Part shown: positions 7,644 to 15,526 of the stretch, in pieces | How the letters are laid out: the number at the start of each line of letters is the position of its first letter | Position numbering within the stretch: position 1 is the first letter of the stretch | Source of the DNA: Thermodesulfobacteriaceae bacterium | Lineage (GTDB): Bacteria > Desulfobacterota > Thermodesulfobacteria > Thermodesulfobacteriales > Thermodesulfatatoraceae | DNA: 40,040 nt | NCBI GenBank assembly: GCA_015494065.1 | Contig: WGCA01000067.1 | Location: 1 to 40,040, forward strand | Direction: 5' to 3' | Made by a program: the position numbers and the translations under genes | Notes under the pieces: model-generated | What the model saw: only the letters and a program-made list of their open reading frames with translations | What the model was told of the DNA's origin: nothing | The model's database searches: none

Positions 7644-8174
7644 TTACTTGTATTTTCGGTGACAATCCTTCTCGTAAGCCAGAATCGCTGAAGAAATCTC
7701 CTTTGCCCGGGCTATATCACCCCCTTTTACCGCTTCGTGTAATTCAAGAACCTTTTCGGCACAAAGAAGCCACGGCCTCCTCCAGCTGTTTTCGACAAAG
7801 GGTTCGTAATCTTTAAAGGCCTGAAGCAATTCCTCTACGTCGGCCAAAAAAGGCAATTCGTTCTGCTTTAACCTGCGCAGGATGGCCTTAAAACTTGCTC
7901 CCATGGCCTTTTTGATCTGCTTCTTAGAAACCCTGGGCTTAGGGACGGATTGGGGACGAACCCCCTGGTCAAGGGCCAGGGTGAGGGCAAATTTGAGTTT
8001 GCCTTCTTTGATCTTCAGTTCCCAGTGGTACTCCAAAACGTCCTTGTCTACGGGCCAGCTTTCCCCTTCAAAGGAAAAGCGCCCTTCCCTTAAAGCAGCG
8101 GCTAAGAGTTCTAACTTTTCTGCTAGCACCTGACGGGCAGCCTGCCCGGAACCCTTTAACTTGTGTTTTTTCAT
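7644..8174 (-). CDS. XXXCH-type protein with amphi-Trp-like N-terminal half
   Basis: This 176-residue soluble protein lacks a signal peptide. Residues about 10-75 (a helix, then WELKIKEGKLKFALTLAL) resemble the amphi-Trp domain. The C-terminal helices end in YEKDCHRKYK, which looks like the end of a cytochrome c' but lacks the first cysteine of CxxCH. This is the defining trait of the deltaproteobacterial XXXCH family. The molecular function of that family is not known to me. The start at 8174 is chosen because TAGGAG lies six bases upstream; the open frame continues to a TTG at 8195. It is first in the row leading to the barrel and nap genes, with an 88-base gap before the barrel gene. Confidence 0.65.
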   Translation of the reverse strand: MKKHKLKGSGQAARQVLAEKLELLAAALREGRFSFEGESWPVDKDVLEYHWELKIKEGKLKFALTLALDQGVRPQSVPKPRVSKKQIKKAMGASFKAILRRLKQNELPFLADVEELLQAFKDYEPFVENSWRRPWLLCAEKVLELHEAVKGGDIARAKEISSAILAYEKDCHRKYK

Positions 8175-8185
8175 GCTAACTCCTA

Positions 8186-8208
8186 ATAACTTCAAATTTA
8201 TAAGTTAT
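8186..8208. promoter_or_regulatory. 7+9+7 inverted repeat, possible operator
   Basis: ATAACTT and AAGTTAT form a perfect inverted repeat around a nine-base AT-rich centre. It lies between the predicted -10 element and the ribosome site of the XXXCH gene, where a repressor could block transcription. No specific regulator family was recognised from the half-sites. Confidence 0.35.
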
Positions 8209-8235
8209 GTTAGTTAATCAAGATTTTAGTTTCAA
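8207..8235 (-). promoter_or_regulatory. Predicted sigma-70-type promoter of the XXXCH-barrel-nap row
   Basis: On the minus strand TTGAAA (8235-8230) is followed after 17 bases by TAACAT (8212-8207). The transcript would have a leader of roughly 30 bases containing the inverted repeat. It is the only promoter-like pair found upstream of this gene row. Confidence 0.4.
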
Positions 8236-8297
8236 GAGCGGTTCTCAGGAGGCGAATTTCGGTTTATTCTCAAGCAAAAACGGTTGAGGAGGCCGGC

Positions 8298-10949
8298 GTG
8301 CGTTATCTGAAGGGGAAAGAAATCCGCCAGTTGTTCCTGGACTATTTTGCCCGCAAGGGGCATACGATCGTACCCAGCTCTTCGCTGGTACCTGCCGACG
8401 ACCCTACTCTCCTTTTTACCAACGCCGGGATGGTGCAGTTCAAAAAGGTCTTCCTGGGCCAGGAAGAGAGGCCTTATAAGCGCGCGGCCTCTTGTCAGAA
8501 ATGCGTACGCGCCGGGGGTAAACACAACGACCTTGAAAACGTCGGCTATACCGCCCGGCACCATACGTTTTTTGAGATGCTCGGCAATTTTTCTTTTGGA
8601 GATTATTTCAAAGAAGAGGCCATCGCTTACGCCTGGGAATTTTTGATCAAAGAGCTCGAGCTCCCGGTAGAACGCCTTTACGTTACCGTTTACAAGGACG
8701 ACGACGAAGCGTATGCCCTCTGGCAAAAAATCGCTGGTCTGCCAGCCGAAAGAATCGTGCGGTTGGGGGAAGCGGATAACTTCTGGGCCATGGGAGATAC
8801 CGGCCCCTGCGGGCCCTGCTCCGAGATCATCTTTGACCAGGGCCCGGAAGTGGGCTGCGGGCGGCCGGACTGCCGGGTGGGTTGCGACTGTGACCGCTAC
8901 CTGGAACTCTGGAACCTGGTCTTTATGCAGTACGAACGGGACGAAGAGGGGCATCTTAACCCGCTTCCCCGCCCTTGTATTGACACCGGCATGGGGCTTG
9001 AACGTATCACCGCCACCATCCAGGGGGGCAAGACCAATTTTGACTCAGATCTCTTCGCCGGCCTGATGGCCAAGATCTCAGCCCTTACCGGTCTTCACTA
9101 CGGCCAGGACCAGAAAAACGACGTGGCCTTCCGGGTCATCGCCGACCATTCCCGGGCAGCCGCCTTTCTCATCGCCGACGGCGTTCTCCCTTCAAACGAG
9201 GGTCGGGGCTACGTTTTACGCCGTATCATTCGAAGGGCCGTGCGCTTCGGCCGCAGTCTCGGTTTGGAAAGGCCCTTCCTCTACGAGACCGCCCACGTGG
9301 TAGTGGAAGAGATGGGGGAGACTTATCCAGAACTAATAAGAGCGGCCCAGACCATCGAGAAAATCCTCGTCTTAGAAGAGGAAAAATTCCGGGAAACCCT
9401 GGAAAGGGGCTTAGCCCTCCTGGAAGAGGAGCTCAGAAAGCTCGCCCAAAAGGGGGAAAGGGTCATCCCCGGAGAATTTATCTTTAAGCTTTATGACACT
9501 TACGGGTTCCCTTACGACATCGTACGAGACGTGGCCCTTGAGCGGGGCTTTAGCCTGGACATGGCGGGTTTTGAAAGAGAAATGGCCAAACAGCGGGAAA
9601 GGAGCCGCAAGGCCTGGCGAGGGGAGCTGGCCAAGGCCCCAAAGGTCTTTCTCTCCCTGCTTGAAAAAGGCCTGGGGAAAGAATTCGTCGGGTATGAAAC
9701 CACCGAGGCGGAGGCCGAGGTGCTGGCCCTAGCCAGAGGTCAGGAAGAAGTCCCGGCGTTGTCTTCAGGGGAAGAAGGGGAAGTGGTCTTTTCAAAGACC
9801 CCCTTTTACGGGGAAGCCGGAGGACAGGTAGGAGACACTGGACTGGTCCTCGCCCCCGGGGGCCAGGCCGAAGTGGTGGATACTTACCGGCTGGGGGAAC
9901 TATTCGTCCACAAGTTGAAGGTCAAAGAAGGGGTTCTGCGTAAGGGTGACCGGGTGAAACTTTCCGTCTTCTCTTCCCGCAGGGCGGCTATTGCCAGACA
10001 CCATACCGCCACTCACCTCTTACACGCCGCCTTAAGGCGTCTTCTCGGTGACCACGTGCACCAGGCAGGCTCCCTAGTGGCCCCTGATAGACTCCGCTTT
10101 GACTTCACCCACTTTGAACCCCTTACCATGGAAGAGATCTTCGCCCTTGAAGACCTCATTAACGCCCGTATACGGGACAACCTCCCGGTGGAAGTAAAGC
10201 TCATGAGCTACAAAGAGGCGGTAGACCAAGGGGCCATGGCCCTTTTCGGAGAAAAATATGGGGTAAAAGTAAGGGTCATAAGGATCGGAAATTTCTCCAT
10301 GGAACTCTGCGGGGGTACCCACGTCCACCGCACCGGAGACATCGGCTACTTTAAAATTATCGCCGAAAGCAGCGTCTCAGCCGGGATAAGGAGGATAGAA
10401 GCCGTAGCCGGGGAGCCCGCGGTAAAATTCGTCCACGCACTGGAAGAGGAACGGGCCCAACTGGCCGCTAAACTCAAGGTGGCCCCCAAAGAGCTTCCCA
10501 AACGGCTCGACACCCTCCTTAAGCAATTGAGAGAAGCCCAACAGGAGATCGAGGCCTTAAGAAGGCAGCTGGCCAGAGGGGGGCTTGAAGGCCTCCTTTC
10601 CCAGGTGAAAGAAATTGACGGAATCAAAGTCCTGGCCGCCCAGGTAGAGGCTCAGGACGCCAAGACCCTTCGAGAAATGGGGGATTTTCTACGTGATCGG
10701 CTGGGGTCCGGGGTGGTCATCCTGGCCTCTCCCACCAACGGAAAGGTCCAGCTCCTGGCCATGGTGACCAAAGACTTGACCTCCAAGGTACACGCCGGAA
10801 AGATCGTAGCGGCCCTGGCCTCTTTGGCGGAGGGCCGAGGAGGCGGGCGCCCTGACATGGCCCAAGGGGGCGGCCCCAAAACCGAGGCCATCCCCCAGAT
10901 AATCGAAAAGGCACCCGAAATAGTCTCAAACCAGCTCAAAAATTCCTAG
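8298..10949 (+). CDS. alaS: Alanyl-tRNA synthetase
   Basis: This enzyme charges tRNA-Ala. At 883 residues it has the full bacterial length and domain order. The class II catalytic core opens with RYLKGKEIRQLFLDYF and contains TNAGMVQFK and GRGYVLRRIIRRAVRFG. The editing domain carries the zinc-type HHTATHLLH and CGGTH motifs. A C-terminal coiled coil and DHHA1-like domain end with GGGRPDMAQGGGP. The start is GTG at 8298 behind GAGGAGG. It is monocistronic here: the gene upstream is divergent and the gene downstream is convergent. A cysteine-rich insert (CGRPDCRVGCDCDRY) in the catalytic domain is a feature of many AlaS proteins. Confidence 0.98.
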   Translation: MRYLKGKEIRQLFLDYFARKGHTIVPSSSLVPADDPTLLFTNAGMVQFKKVFLGQEERPYKRAASCQKCVRAGGKHNDLENVGYTARHHTFFEMLGNFSFGDYFKEEAIAYAWEFLIKELELPVERLYVTVYKDDDEAYALWQKIAGLPAERIVRLGEADNFWAMGDTGPCGPCSEIIFDQGPEVGCGRPDCRVGCDCDRYLELWNLVFMQYERDEEGHLNPLPRPCIDTGMGLERITATIQGGKTNFDSDLFAGLMAKISALTGLHYGQDQKNDVAFRVIADHSRAAAFLIADGVLPSNEGRGYVLRRIIRRAVRFGRSLGLERPFLYETAHVVVEEMGETYPELIRAAQTIEKILVLEEEKFRETLERGLALLEEELRKLAQKGERVIPGEFIFKLYDTYGFPYDIVRDVALERGFSLDMAGFEREMAKQRERSRKAWRGELAKAPKVFLSLLEKGLGKEFVGYETTEAEAEVLALARGQEEVPALSSGEEGEVVFSKTPFYGEAGGQVGDTGLVLAPGGQAEVVDTYRLGELFVHKLKVKEGVLRKGDRVKLSVFSSRRAAIARHHTATHLLHAALRRLLGDHVHQAGSLVAPDRLRFDFTHFEPLTMEEIFALEDLINARIRDNLPVEVKLMSYKEAVDQGAMALFGEKYGVKVRVIRIGNFSMELCGGTHVHRTGDIGYFKIIAESSVSAGIRRIEAVAGEPAVKFVHALEEERAQLAAKLKVAPKELPKRLDTLLKQLREAQQEIEALRRQLARGGLEGLLSQVKEIDGIKVLAAQVEAQDAKTLREMGDFLRDRLGSGVVILASPTNGKVQLLAMVTKDLTSKVHAGKIVAALASLAEGRGGGRPDMAQGGGPKTEAIPQIIEKAPEIVSNQLKNS

Positions 10950-10961
10950 CAATCACCTTCC

Positions 10962-11041
10962 TGTCATCGCGAGGGGCCCCGCAAGACCCCGAAGTGATCT
11001 CATGAGATTGCTTCACGGGCTTTTGACCGCCCGCAATGACA
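10962..11041. repeat. 80-bp element with terminal inverted repeats (MITE/REP-like)
   Basis: The ends TGTCATCGCGAGGGG and CCGCCCGCAATGACA are imperfect inverted repeats. Inside is a second palindrome, GATCTCATGAGAT flanked by GAAGT and TGCTTC. The sequence resembles the TGTCATTGCGAGG...CGCAATGACA class of short dispersed repeats known from many bacterial genomes. It fills most of the 146-base gap between convergent alaS and the ABC transporter, where its hairpin may also end transcription both ways. Confidence 0.6.
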
Positions 11042-11095
11042 GATGAAAGTCATCGAGCGTAGAGGGGATACAATGACCCTTAATAGAAAATCCTT

Positions 11096-12850
11096 TTAGC
11101 CTGCCTTTTCTAGCTGGAAGGAGTGGTAAAGTTCCCGGTAAAGGGGAGAGGTCTTTAGTAGCTCCTCGTGTCTGCCCTGGGCCACCACCCTTCCCTTTTC
11201 CAGCAACACTAACAGATCCGCTTGTACCACCGTAGAGAGCCGGTGGGCGATGACGATGGTGGTCCGGCCGCGCATGAGTCTTTCAAGGGCCTTTTGCACC
11301 TTCTGTTCTGAAACCGCGTCGAGATGGCTGGTGGCCTCGTCCAAAATGAGGATGGGGGGATTTTTGAGGATGGCCCGAGCGATGGCCAGCCTCTGCCGCT
11401 GCCCCCCTGAAAGGTTAAAACCTTTGTGTCCGAGGACCGTATCGTAACCTTGGGGTAGCTGCTTAATGAACTCGTGGGCGTAGGCGAGCTTGGCGGCGGC
11501 GATCACCTCTTCCCGGCTGGCCTTGGGGTTACCGAAAGCGATGTTTTCGTAAACGGTGGCGTTGAAAAGGACGATGTCCTGAGAAACGATCCCGATGAGA
11601 GCCCTTAAGGAGCCCAGTTCAAACTCCCTTAGATCTGTGCCGTCAAGCAGGATCTTTCCCTGGCTGGGGTCGTAAAAGCGGGGGATTAAGGAGACCAGGG
11701 TGCTTTTGCCCGCCCCGCTTGGGCCTACCAAGGCTACCACCTGGCCCGCAGGGATCTTCAAGTTTATGTCCTGCAAGACGAAATCCTCTCCTTCCCGGTA
11801 CCGAAAATAAACGTGGTCAAAGATCAGGCCTTCTTGCGGGGCTGAGGCCTTTTTTGGTCCGCCTTTTTCCTCAGGGTAAGCGAGGACCTCTTCCACCCTC
11901 TCTAGAGCCGCCGAAGCGTCGTAAAGCCCGGTATAGGCCCGGGAGATACGCCGAAGGGGAGAAAAAATCATCAAAATGGCGGTGAGTACCGAAAAAAAGT
12001 CTCCCGGGGTGATGACACCCCTGATGACCAGGTGTCCCCCGTAGGTAAAAACCAGGGCCCCGCCCAGCCCGGTCATTAAATCCACCAAAAGCCTTGCCCC
12101 CTCGCGGTATTTGGTAACCCGGAGTAGGTAACGTAAATAGCCTTCAAGTTTTTGCCGAAAGCGACGAACTAAAAAATCTTCCTGAAGGTACACTTTTACT
12201 TCACGCAGCCCTTGAAGGCTTTCGGTGACCTGATGGGTCACTTCGGCTATTTCCTGCTGGCCCAGTTTGCGCGCCTTGCGGGCCTTAGTCCCCAATTTGC
12301 GGGCCCCGATGGCCACGGCGGGAAAGACGGTTAAGGCCAGCAGGGCAAGATCAAAACGCCGGTAAAGGGCCACCGCTACCAGAGTGATTACGGTAAGGCC
12401 CTCAAGCATTAAGGTGCGAAACATATCGCCCAAAACCGGCTCAAGGGCGGTAGTATCGTTTATGACCCGCGAGACCAGACGCCCCGAGGTCTCGGCAGAG
12501 ACCTCTTTTAGAGGGAGCCGGAGGATCTTCTGGTAGAGCCGGTAACGCAGGTCGTTTACGAAGCGTAGGGCGGCGAGCCGCATGAGATAGGCCTGGAAAA
12601 AGGCGCTAAGCCCCCTTAGGGAAAAGATCCCGATCACTATCAGGGGAAGGATGTCCAGGTAACGGTAATTCTTTTCGAGAAAGATATGGTCGAGAACCGG
12701 CTTCACCAGCCAGGCCACGGACCCTGAAAATAAAGAAGCCACCAGGCTCAAAAGGAGAGAAACCGAAAGAAGGAACCAATAAGGCCGGGCCAAGAAAAAA
12801 ATCTTTTTAAAAACTGACGGACGGCGCAAAGGAATCACCCCTCTTGACAC
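11096..12850 (-). CDS. msbA: MsbA-like lipid exporter (ABC transmembrane + ATPase)
   Basis: This is a half-size ABC exporter of 584 residues, the normal MsbA length. Residues about 20-310 form a six-helix transmembrane domain. The ATPase domain carries Walker A GPSGAGKST, signature LSGGQRQR, Walker B PILILDEATSHLD and switch His in VIAHRLST. In MsbA proteins this flips lipid A core across the inner membrane; a ceramide-based lipid is an alternative substrate suggested by the neighbours. The D-loop reads SHLD rather than the usual SALD. The GTG at 12850 overlaps the upstream gene by 16 bases and lacks a clear ribosome site. A GTG at 12838, in a GTGA overlap with that stop, is an equally possible start. 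Confidence 0.85.
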   Translation of the reverse strand: MSRGVIPLRRPSVFKKIFFLARPYWFLLSVSLLLSLVASLFSGSVAWLVKPVLDHIFLEKNYRYLDILPLIVIGIFSLRGLSAFFQAYLMRLAALRFVNDLRYRLYQKILRLPLKEVSAETSGRLVSRVINDTTALEPVLGDMFRTLMLEGLTVITLVAVALYRRFDLALLALTVFPAVAIGARKLGTKARKARKLGQQEIAEVTHQVTESLQGLREVKVYLQEDFLVRRFRQKLEGYLRYLLRVTKYREGARLLVDLMTGLGGALVFTYGGHLVIRGVITPGDFFSVLTAILMIFSPLRRISRAYTGLYDASAALERVEEVLAYPEEKGGPKKASAPQEGLIFDHVYFRYREGEDFVLQDINLKIPAGQVVALVGPSGAGKSTLVSLIPRFYDPSQGKILLDGTDLREFELGSLRALIGIVSQDIVLFNATVYENIAFGNPKASREEVIAAAKLAYAHEFIKQLPQGYDTVLGHKGFNLSGGQRQRLAIARAILKNPPILILDEATSHLDAVSEQKVQKALERLMRGRTTIVIAHRLSTVVQADLLVLLEKGRVVAQGRHEELLKTSPLYRELYHSFQLEKAG

Positions 12851-13602
12851 GAAAGTATTTTTTGGGCCAGCCGGAGGTCCGCCTCATCGTCCACGTCCAC
12901 CGCGGCCCGGGCGAAGGGAAGTACCACGGGAAAGACCCTGCAACCCAGGACTTTGCTGGCCAGTGAAAAGGCTTCCGCCAGGGAAAGCCGGCCTAACAGA
13001 TACCGTAAAAGCGGACCCGGCCCAAAGGACCATACCACTTTTAGGGGATTTTTACGTCTGTCTTCCACTTCCCGCCAGAAATAAAGGGCCTTCTTTACTT
13101 CTTCCCCCGCCAAAAAATAAAGGTTGGCGGAACAAAAGCGGTCTTCCTTTAGGCGGTAGGTGGTACGGGAGGCTTCTGGATAGGCGTTTTTGACCAGAGA
13201 AAAGGGCACTACCCCTACCCCCAGCGCCCCTTTGGCAGCCCTGGCCTCTTTGACGAAAAAGGAAACAATCTCTTCGGTCAAAAGGACGTGGTCGGCCGTG
13301 GTGAGGAAAAGGGGCCAGGTGGCTATCTCTTCCAGGGCCAAAAAGACGCTAACGCTGGGAGAGGTGGCCTGCGGTAGAAACTTGAAAGAAAATGACGGAT
13401 AGGCTTCCTTCAGGACCGAGGCCAGTTTCGGGGGGCCGGAAACGTAGATCTCTTCAAAGAATGAGACGTTTTTTAGGACCTCGAAGACCCTTTCAAACAT
13501 GGTCTTGCCGCAGACCGGAAGCATGACCTTGTAAGGGACGGCCTTACCTTGAACCAGGGGACTTTTTCGCCGCCTTTCACCCGCCAGCAGCAGGGCCTTC
13601 AT
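12835..13602 (-). CDS. MobA-like nucleotidyltransferase
   Basis: This 255-residue protein has the nucleotide-diphosphate transferase fold. The N-terminal ALLLAGERRR replaces the usual GxGxR loop, followed by the substrate-binding Lys in YKVMLPVCGKTMFERV, the metal-site TTADHVLLTEE and a C-terminal DVDDEADLRLAQ. Such enzymes couple a phosphorylated alcohol or sugar to CTP, GTP or another NTP. It starts at ATG 13602 behind AAAGGAG, one base after the stop of the GNAT-type gene, and overlaps the MsbA-like gene. The pairing suggests a role in lipid head groups rather than in molybdopterin maturation. The substrate cannot be read from sequence. Confidence 0.7.
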   Translation of the reverse strand: MKALLLAGERRRKSPLVQGKAVPYKVMLPVCGKTMFERVFEVLKNVSFFEEIYVSGPPKLASVLKEAYPSFSFKFLPQATSPSVSVFLALEEIATWPLFLTTADHVLLTEEIVSFFVKEARAAKGALGVGVVPFSLVKNAYPEASRTTYRLKEDRFCSANLYFLAGEEVKKALYFWREVEDRRKNPLKVVWSFGPGPLLRYLLGRLSLAEAFSLASKVLGCRVFPVVLPFARAAVDVDDEADLRLAQKILSCQEG

Positions 13603-13603
13603 C

Positions 13604-14722
13604 TCAAAGCTCCTTTTCGTAAATACGATACACTTTGTAGCGTCTGGCGCCCAGGGCCTCGGCTAAACGACACATCCGGCGGTTGTCTTCAAGGATCCAG
13701 GAAAGCTCCAGGGCCTCCACCCCTCTCTTCAAAAGGGCTTCCTTGGCGTCCCTTATGAGCCGTAGAATAAGGAGCGGCCCCACGAGACGGCGCTGATATT
13801 TTTGTTTAACCCCCATCAGGACCACCCGGGCCCTCCTGGGAGGCCTGAATTTAAGACGCCAGAGGAGTTTTAAGATTCCCGCCGGGAAAAGGCGGCCGTC
13901 CAGCTCTTTGATGAGTTCGTTAAAATCAGGAAGGATGGCTATAAAGGCCGCGGCCTCGCCGTCTACTTCGGCGATGCGCACGTAATCTTCCGGGACCAGA
14001 TATTTGAGACTCTTGCCAAAATAGAGGTAATCCTCCCGGGTAAAAGGGATAAAACCCCAGTTCTGGGACCAGGCGTCGTTAAAGATAGCAAAGATCAAGG
14101 CCAGTTCCTCTCCCAGGGCTTTTTTAGAAATGGTACGGATCTTTACGTGGTGAGAGCTTTTGGGGATCAGGCGCTCAACCCGGGCCAGGGTCTCTTCCGT
14201 CCGAGTCATGAGATAGGCCCAGAGGTCCTTGGCCTTTTGGTAACCCAGGGCGGCTAAGTGGGTCTGATAATAAGGCCGGGCATGTCCCATGAGAAAGGTG
14301 GGAGGTGTCTCAAAACCCTCCACCAGGAGACCACATTCCTGGTTGATGGAAAAATTGAAAGGACCAAGGATTTTCTTAAGACCCCTGGCGCGTAAAAAAC
14401 CCTCTGCTACGTCCAGAAGGGCGGCGAAGACCGCCTGATCGTCGATTGCTTCTAAAAAACCGAAATGCCCCTCCGGTCCGTAACGGGCCAGATGGAGCCG
14501 GTTCACCTGGGCGCTTATCCTCCCCACCGGGACCCCGTCCTGGTAGGCCAGAAAAAGACACGCCTCACCGTATTTAAAAAAGGGGTTTCGGGAAGAGAGA
14601 AATTCCTTACGTTCCCAGATAAGGGGCGGCACCCAGGCAGGATCCTCTTGGTAAATCCGCCAGGGAAGCCTGATAAAGGCCTCAAGATCTTTTCTATTTT
14701 CTACTTTTTTTACCTGGACCAT
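13604..14722 (-). CDS. GNAT-fold protein, candidate bacterial ceramide synthase
   Basis: This 372-residue soluble protein has a GNAT-like layout. It opens with EAFIRLPWRIYQEDPAWVPPL, a conserved-looking GPFNFSINQECGLLVEG in the middle, and the acceptor-side PPTFLMGHARPYYQTH. This matches the YghO-like family to which I recall the Caulobacter ceramide synthase bCerS belongs, and the whole ceramide gene set lies 8 kb away, so N-acylation of the sphingoid base is a reasonable proposal. I could not align it to bCerS. It heads a minus operon with a nucleotidyltransferase and an MsbA-like exporter, and diverges from another lipid operon with only 60 bases between starts. A generic acetyltransferase is the alternative. 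Confidence 0.6.
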   Translation of the reverse strand: MVQVKKVENRKDLEAFIRLPWRIYQEDPAWVPPLIWERKEFLSSRNPFFKYGEACLFLAYQDGVPVGRISAQVNRLHLARYGPEGHFGFLEAIDDQAVFAALLDVAEGFLRARGLKKILGPFNFSINQECGLLVEGFETPPTFLMGHARPYYQTHLAALGYQKAKDLWAYLMTRTEETLARVERLIPKSSHHVKIRTISKKALGEELALIFAIFNDAWSQNWGFIPFTREDYLYFGKSLKYLVPEDYVRIAEVDGEAAAFIAILPDFNELIKELDGRLFPAGILKLLWRLKFRPPRRARVVLMGVKQKYQRRLVGPLLILRLIRDAKEALLKRGVEALELSWILEDNRRMCRLAEALGARRYKVYRIYEKEL

Positions 14723-14782
14723 AGCGCTCTAGTTTAAACGAGAATTGCGAAAAACCCTATGGAGAGCTATGGTGCGGGTAAG

Positions 14783-15526
14783 ATGAAAGCCGTCATTCTG
14801 GCTGCTGGCCAAGGAAAAAGGCTTTTGCCTCACACTAAAGACCGCCCCAAATGCCTGGTGCCGGTCGCAGGGCGTCCTATCCTGGAATGGGAGATTTTAG
14901 TCTTGTTGTCCCGGGGCGTAAAAGAAATAGTGATTATGACCGGCTACCGCGCCGACCTGGTGGAAGAATTTTTGAATCAGCGCTTTGCGGGTTACCCTAT
15001 TCGCACCCACTACAACCCTGATTACGCCACCACGGACAATCTCTACACCTGCTGGCTGGCCGGCACCGAAATGACCGAAGACTTCCTTCTTATGAACGGA
15101 GACGTCTTGATCGAGCCGGAAATCTTGACCCGTCTGCTCAAAGAGGCCAGAGCTCCAATTACCCTTACCGTTAACCGCAAAGACACGTACGACGAAGACG
15201 ACATGAAGGTCATAACCAGCGGGAAAAAACTTCTGCGGGTGGGAAAGAACCTTTCCCCCTCGGAGGTAAACGGTGAATCTATTGGTCTGCTGGCCATTTT
15301 AGGGGAGGGGCCAGCCATTTTCCGGGAAACAGTCGCCCGTATTATTTCCGCCCGGGACCCTACCAAACGCTGGTTCCTTTCCGCCATAGATGATATAGCC
15401 AGAAAGGGGCTAGTCTGGGTCTGTGATATTACTGGGCTTTACTGGTGTGAAATAGATTATCCCCAAGACCTTGTCATGGCAGAAAAAGTAGCCTCAAAAA
15501 TCAAAGAAGACCTCGGCCTTACATGA
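14783..15526 (+). CDS. Sugar- or polyol-phosphate nucleotidylyltransferase
   Basis: This 247-residue enzyme has a textbook nucleotidyltransferase start, MKAVILAAGQGKRLLPHTKD, then RPKCLVPVAGRPILEWEI (substrate Lys) and LLMNGDVLIEPE (metal Asp). It ends in EIDYPQDLVMAEKVA, a pattern shared with LicC-like and inositol-1-phosphate cytidylyltransferases. It should make an NDP-activated head-group precursor such as CDP-glycerol, CDP-choline or CDP-inositol. An in-frame ATG at 14759 exists, but the start at 14783 aligns with the family. It overlaps lptF by ATGA, linking head-group activation to the export permeases. Confidence 0.75.
   Translation: MKAVILAAGQGKRLLPHTKDRPKCLVPVAGRPILEWEILVLLSRGVKEIVIMTGYRADLVEEFLNQRFAGYPIRTHYNPDYATTDNLYTCWLAGTEMTEDFLLMNGDVLIEPEILTRLLKEARAPITLTVNRKDTYDEDDMKVITSGKKLLRVGKNLSPSEVNGESIGLLAILGEGPAIFRETVARIISARDPTKRWFLSAIDDIARKGLVWVCDITGLYWCEIDYPQDLVMAEKVASKIKEDLGLT

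Noticed and set aside
8196-8297. T-box or other tRNA-sensing leader before alaS
   Set aside because: The gap is too short for a T-box, and no specifier or antiterminator structure was seen; T-boxes are mainly a Gram-positive device.
8232-8954. 240-codon minus-strand frame overlapping the start of alaS
   Set aside because: It lies antisense to conserved alaS catalytic motifs, with no motifs of its own.
11049-11077. Second nested inverted repeat (GTCAT...ATGAC) after the 80-bp element
   Set aside because: Arms are only five bases and the spacer is long; it may be a decayed element end, but chance is just as likely.
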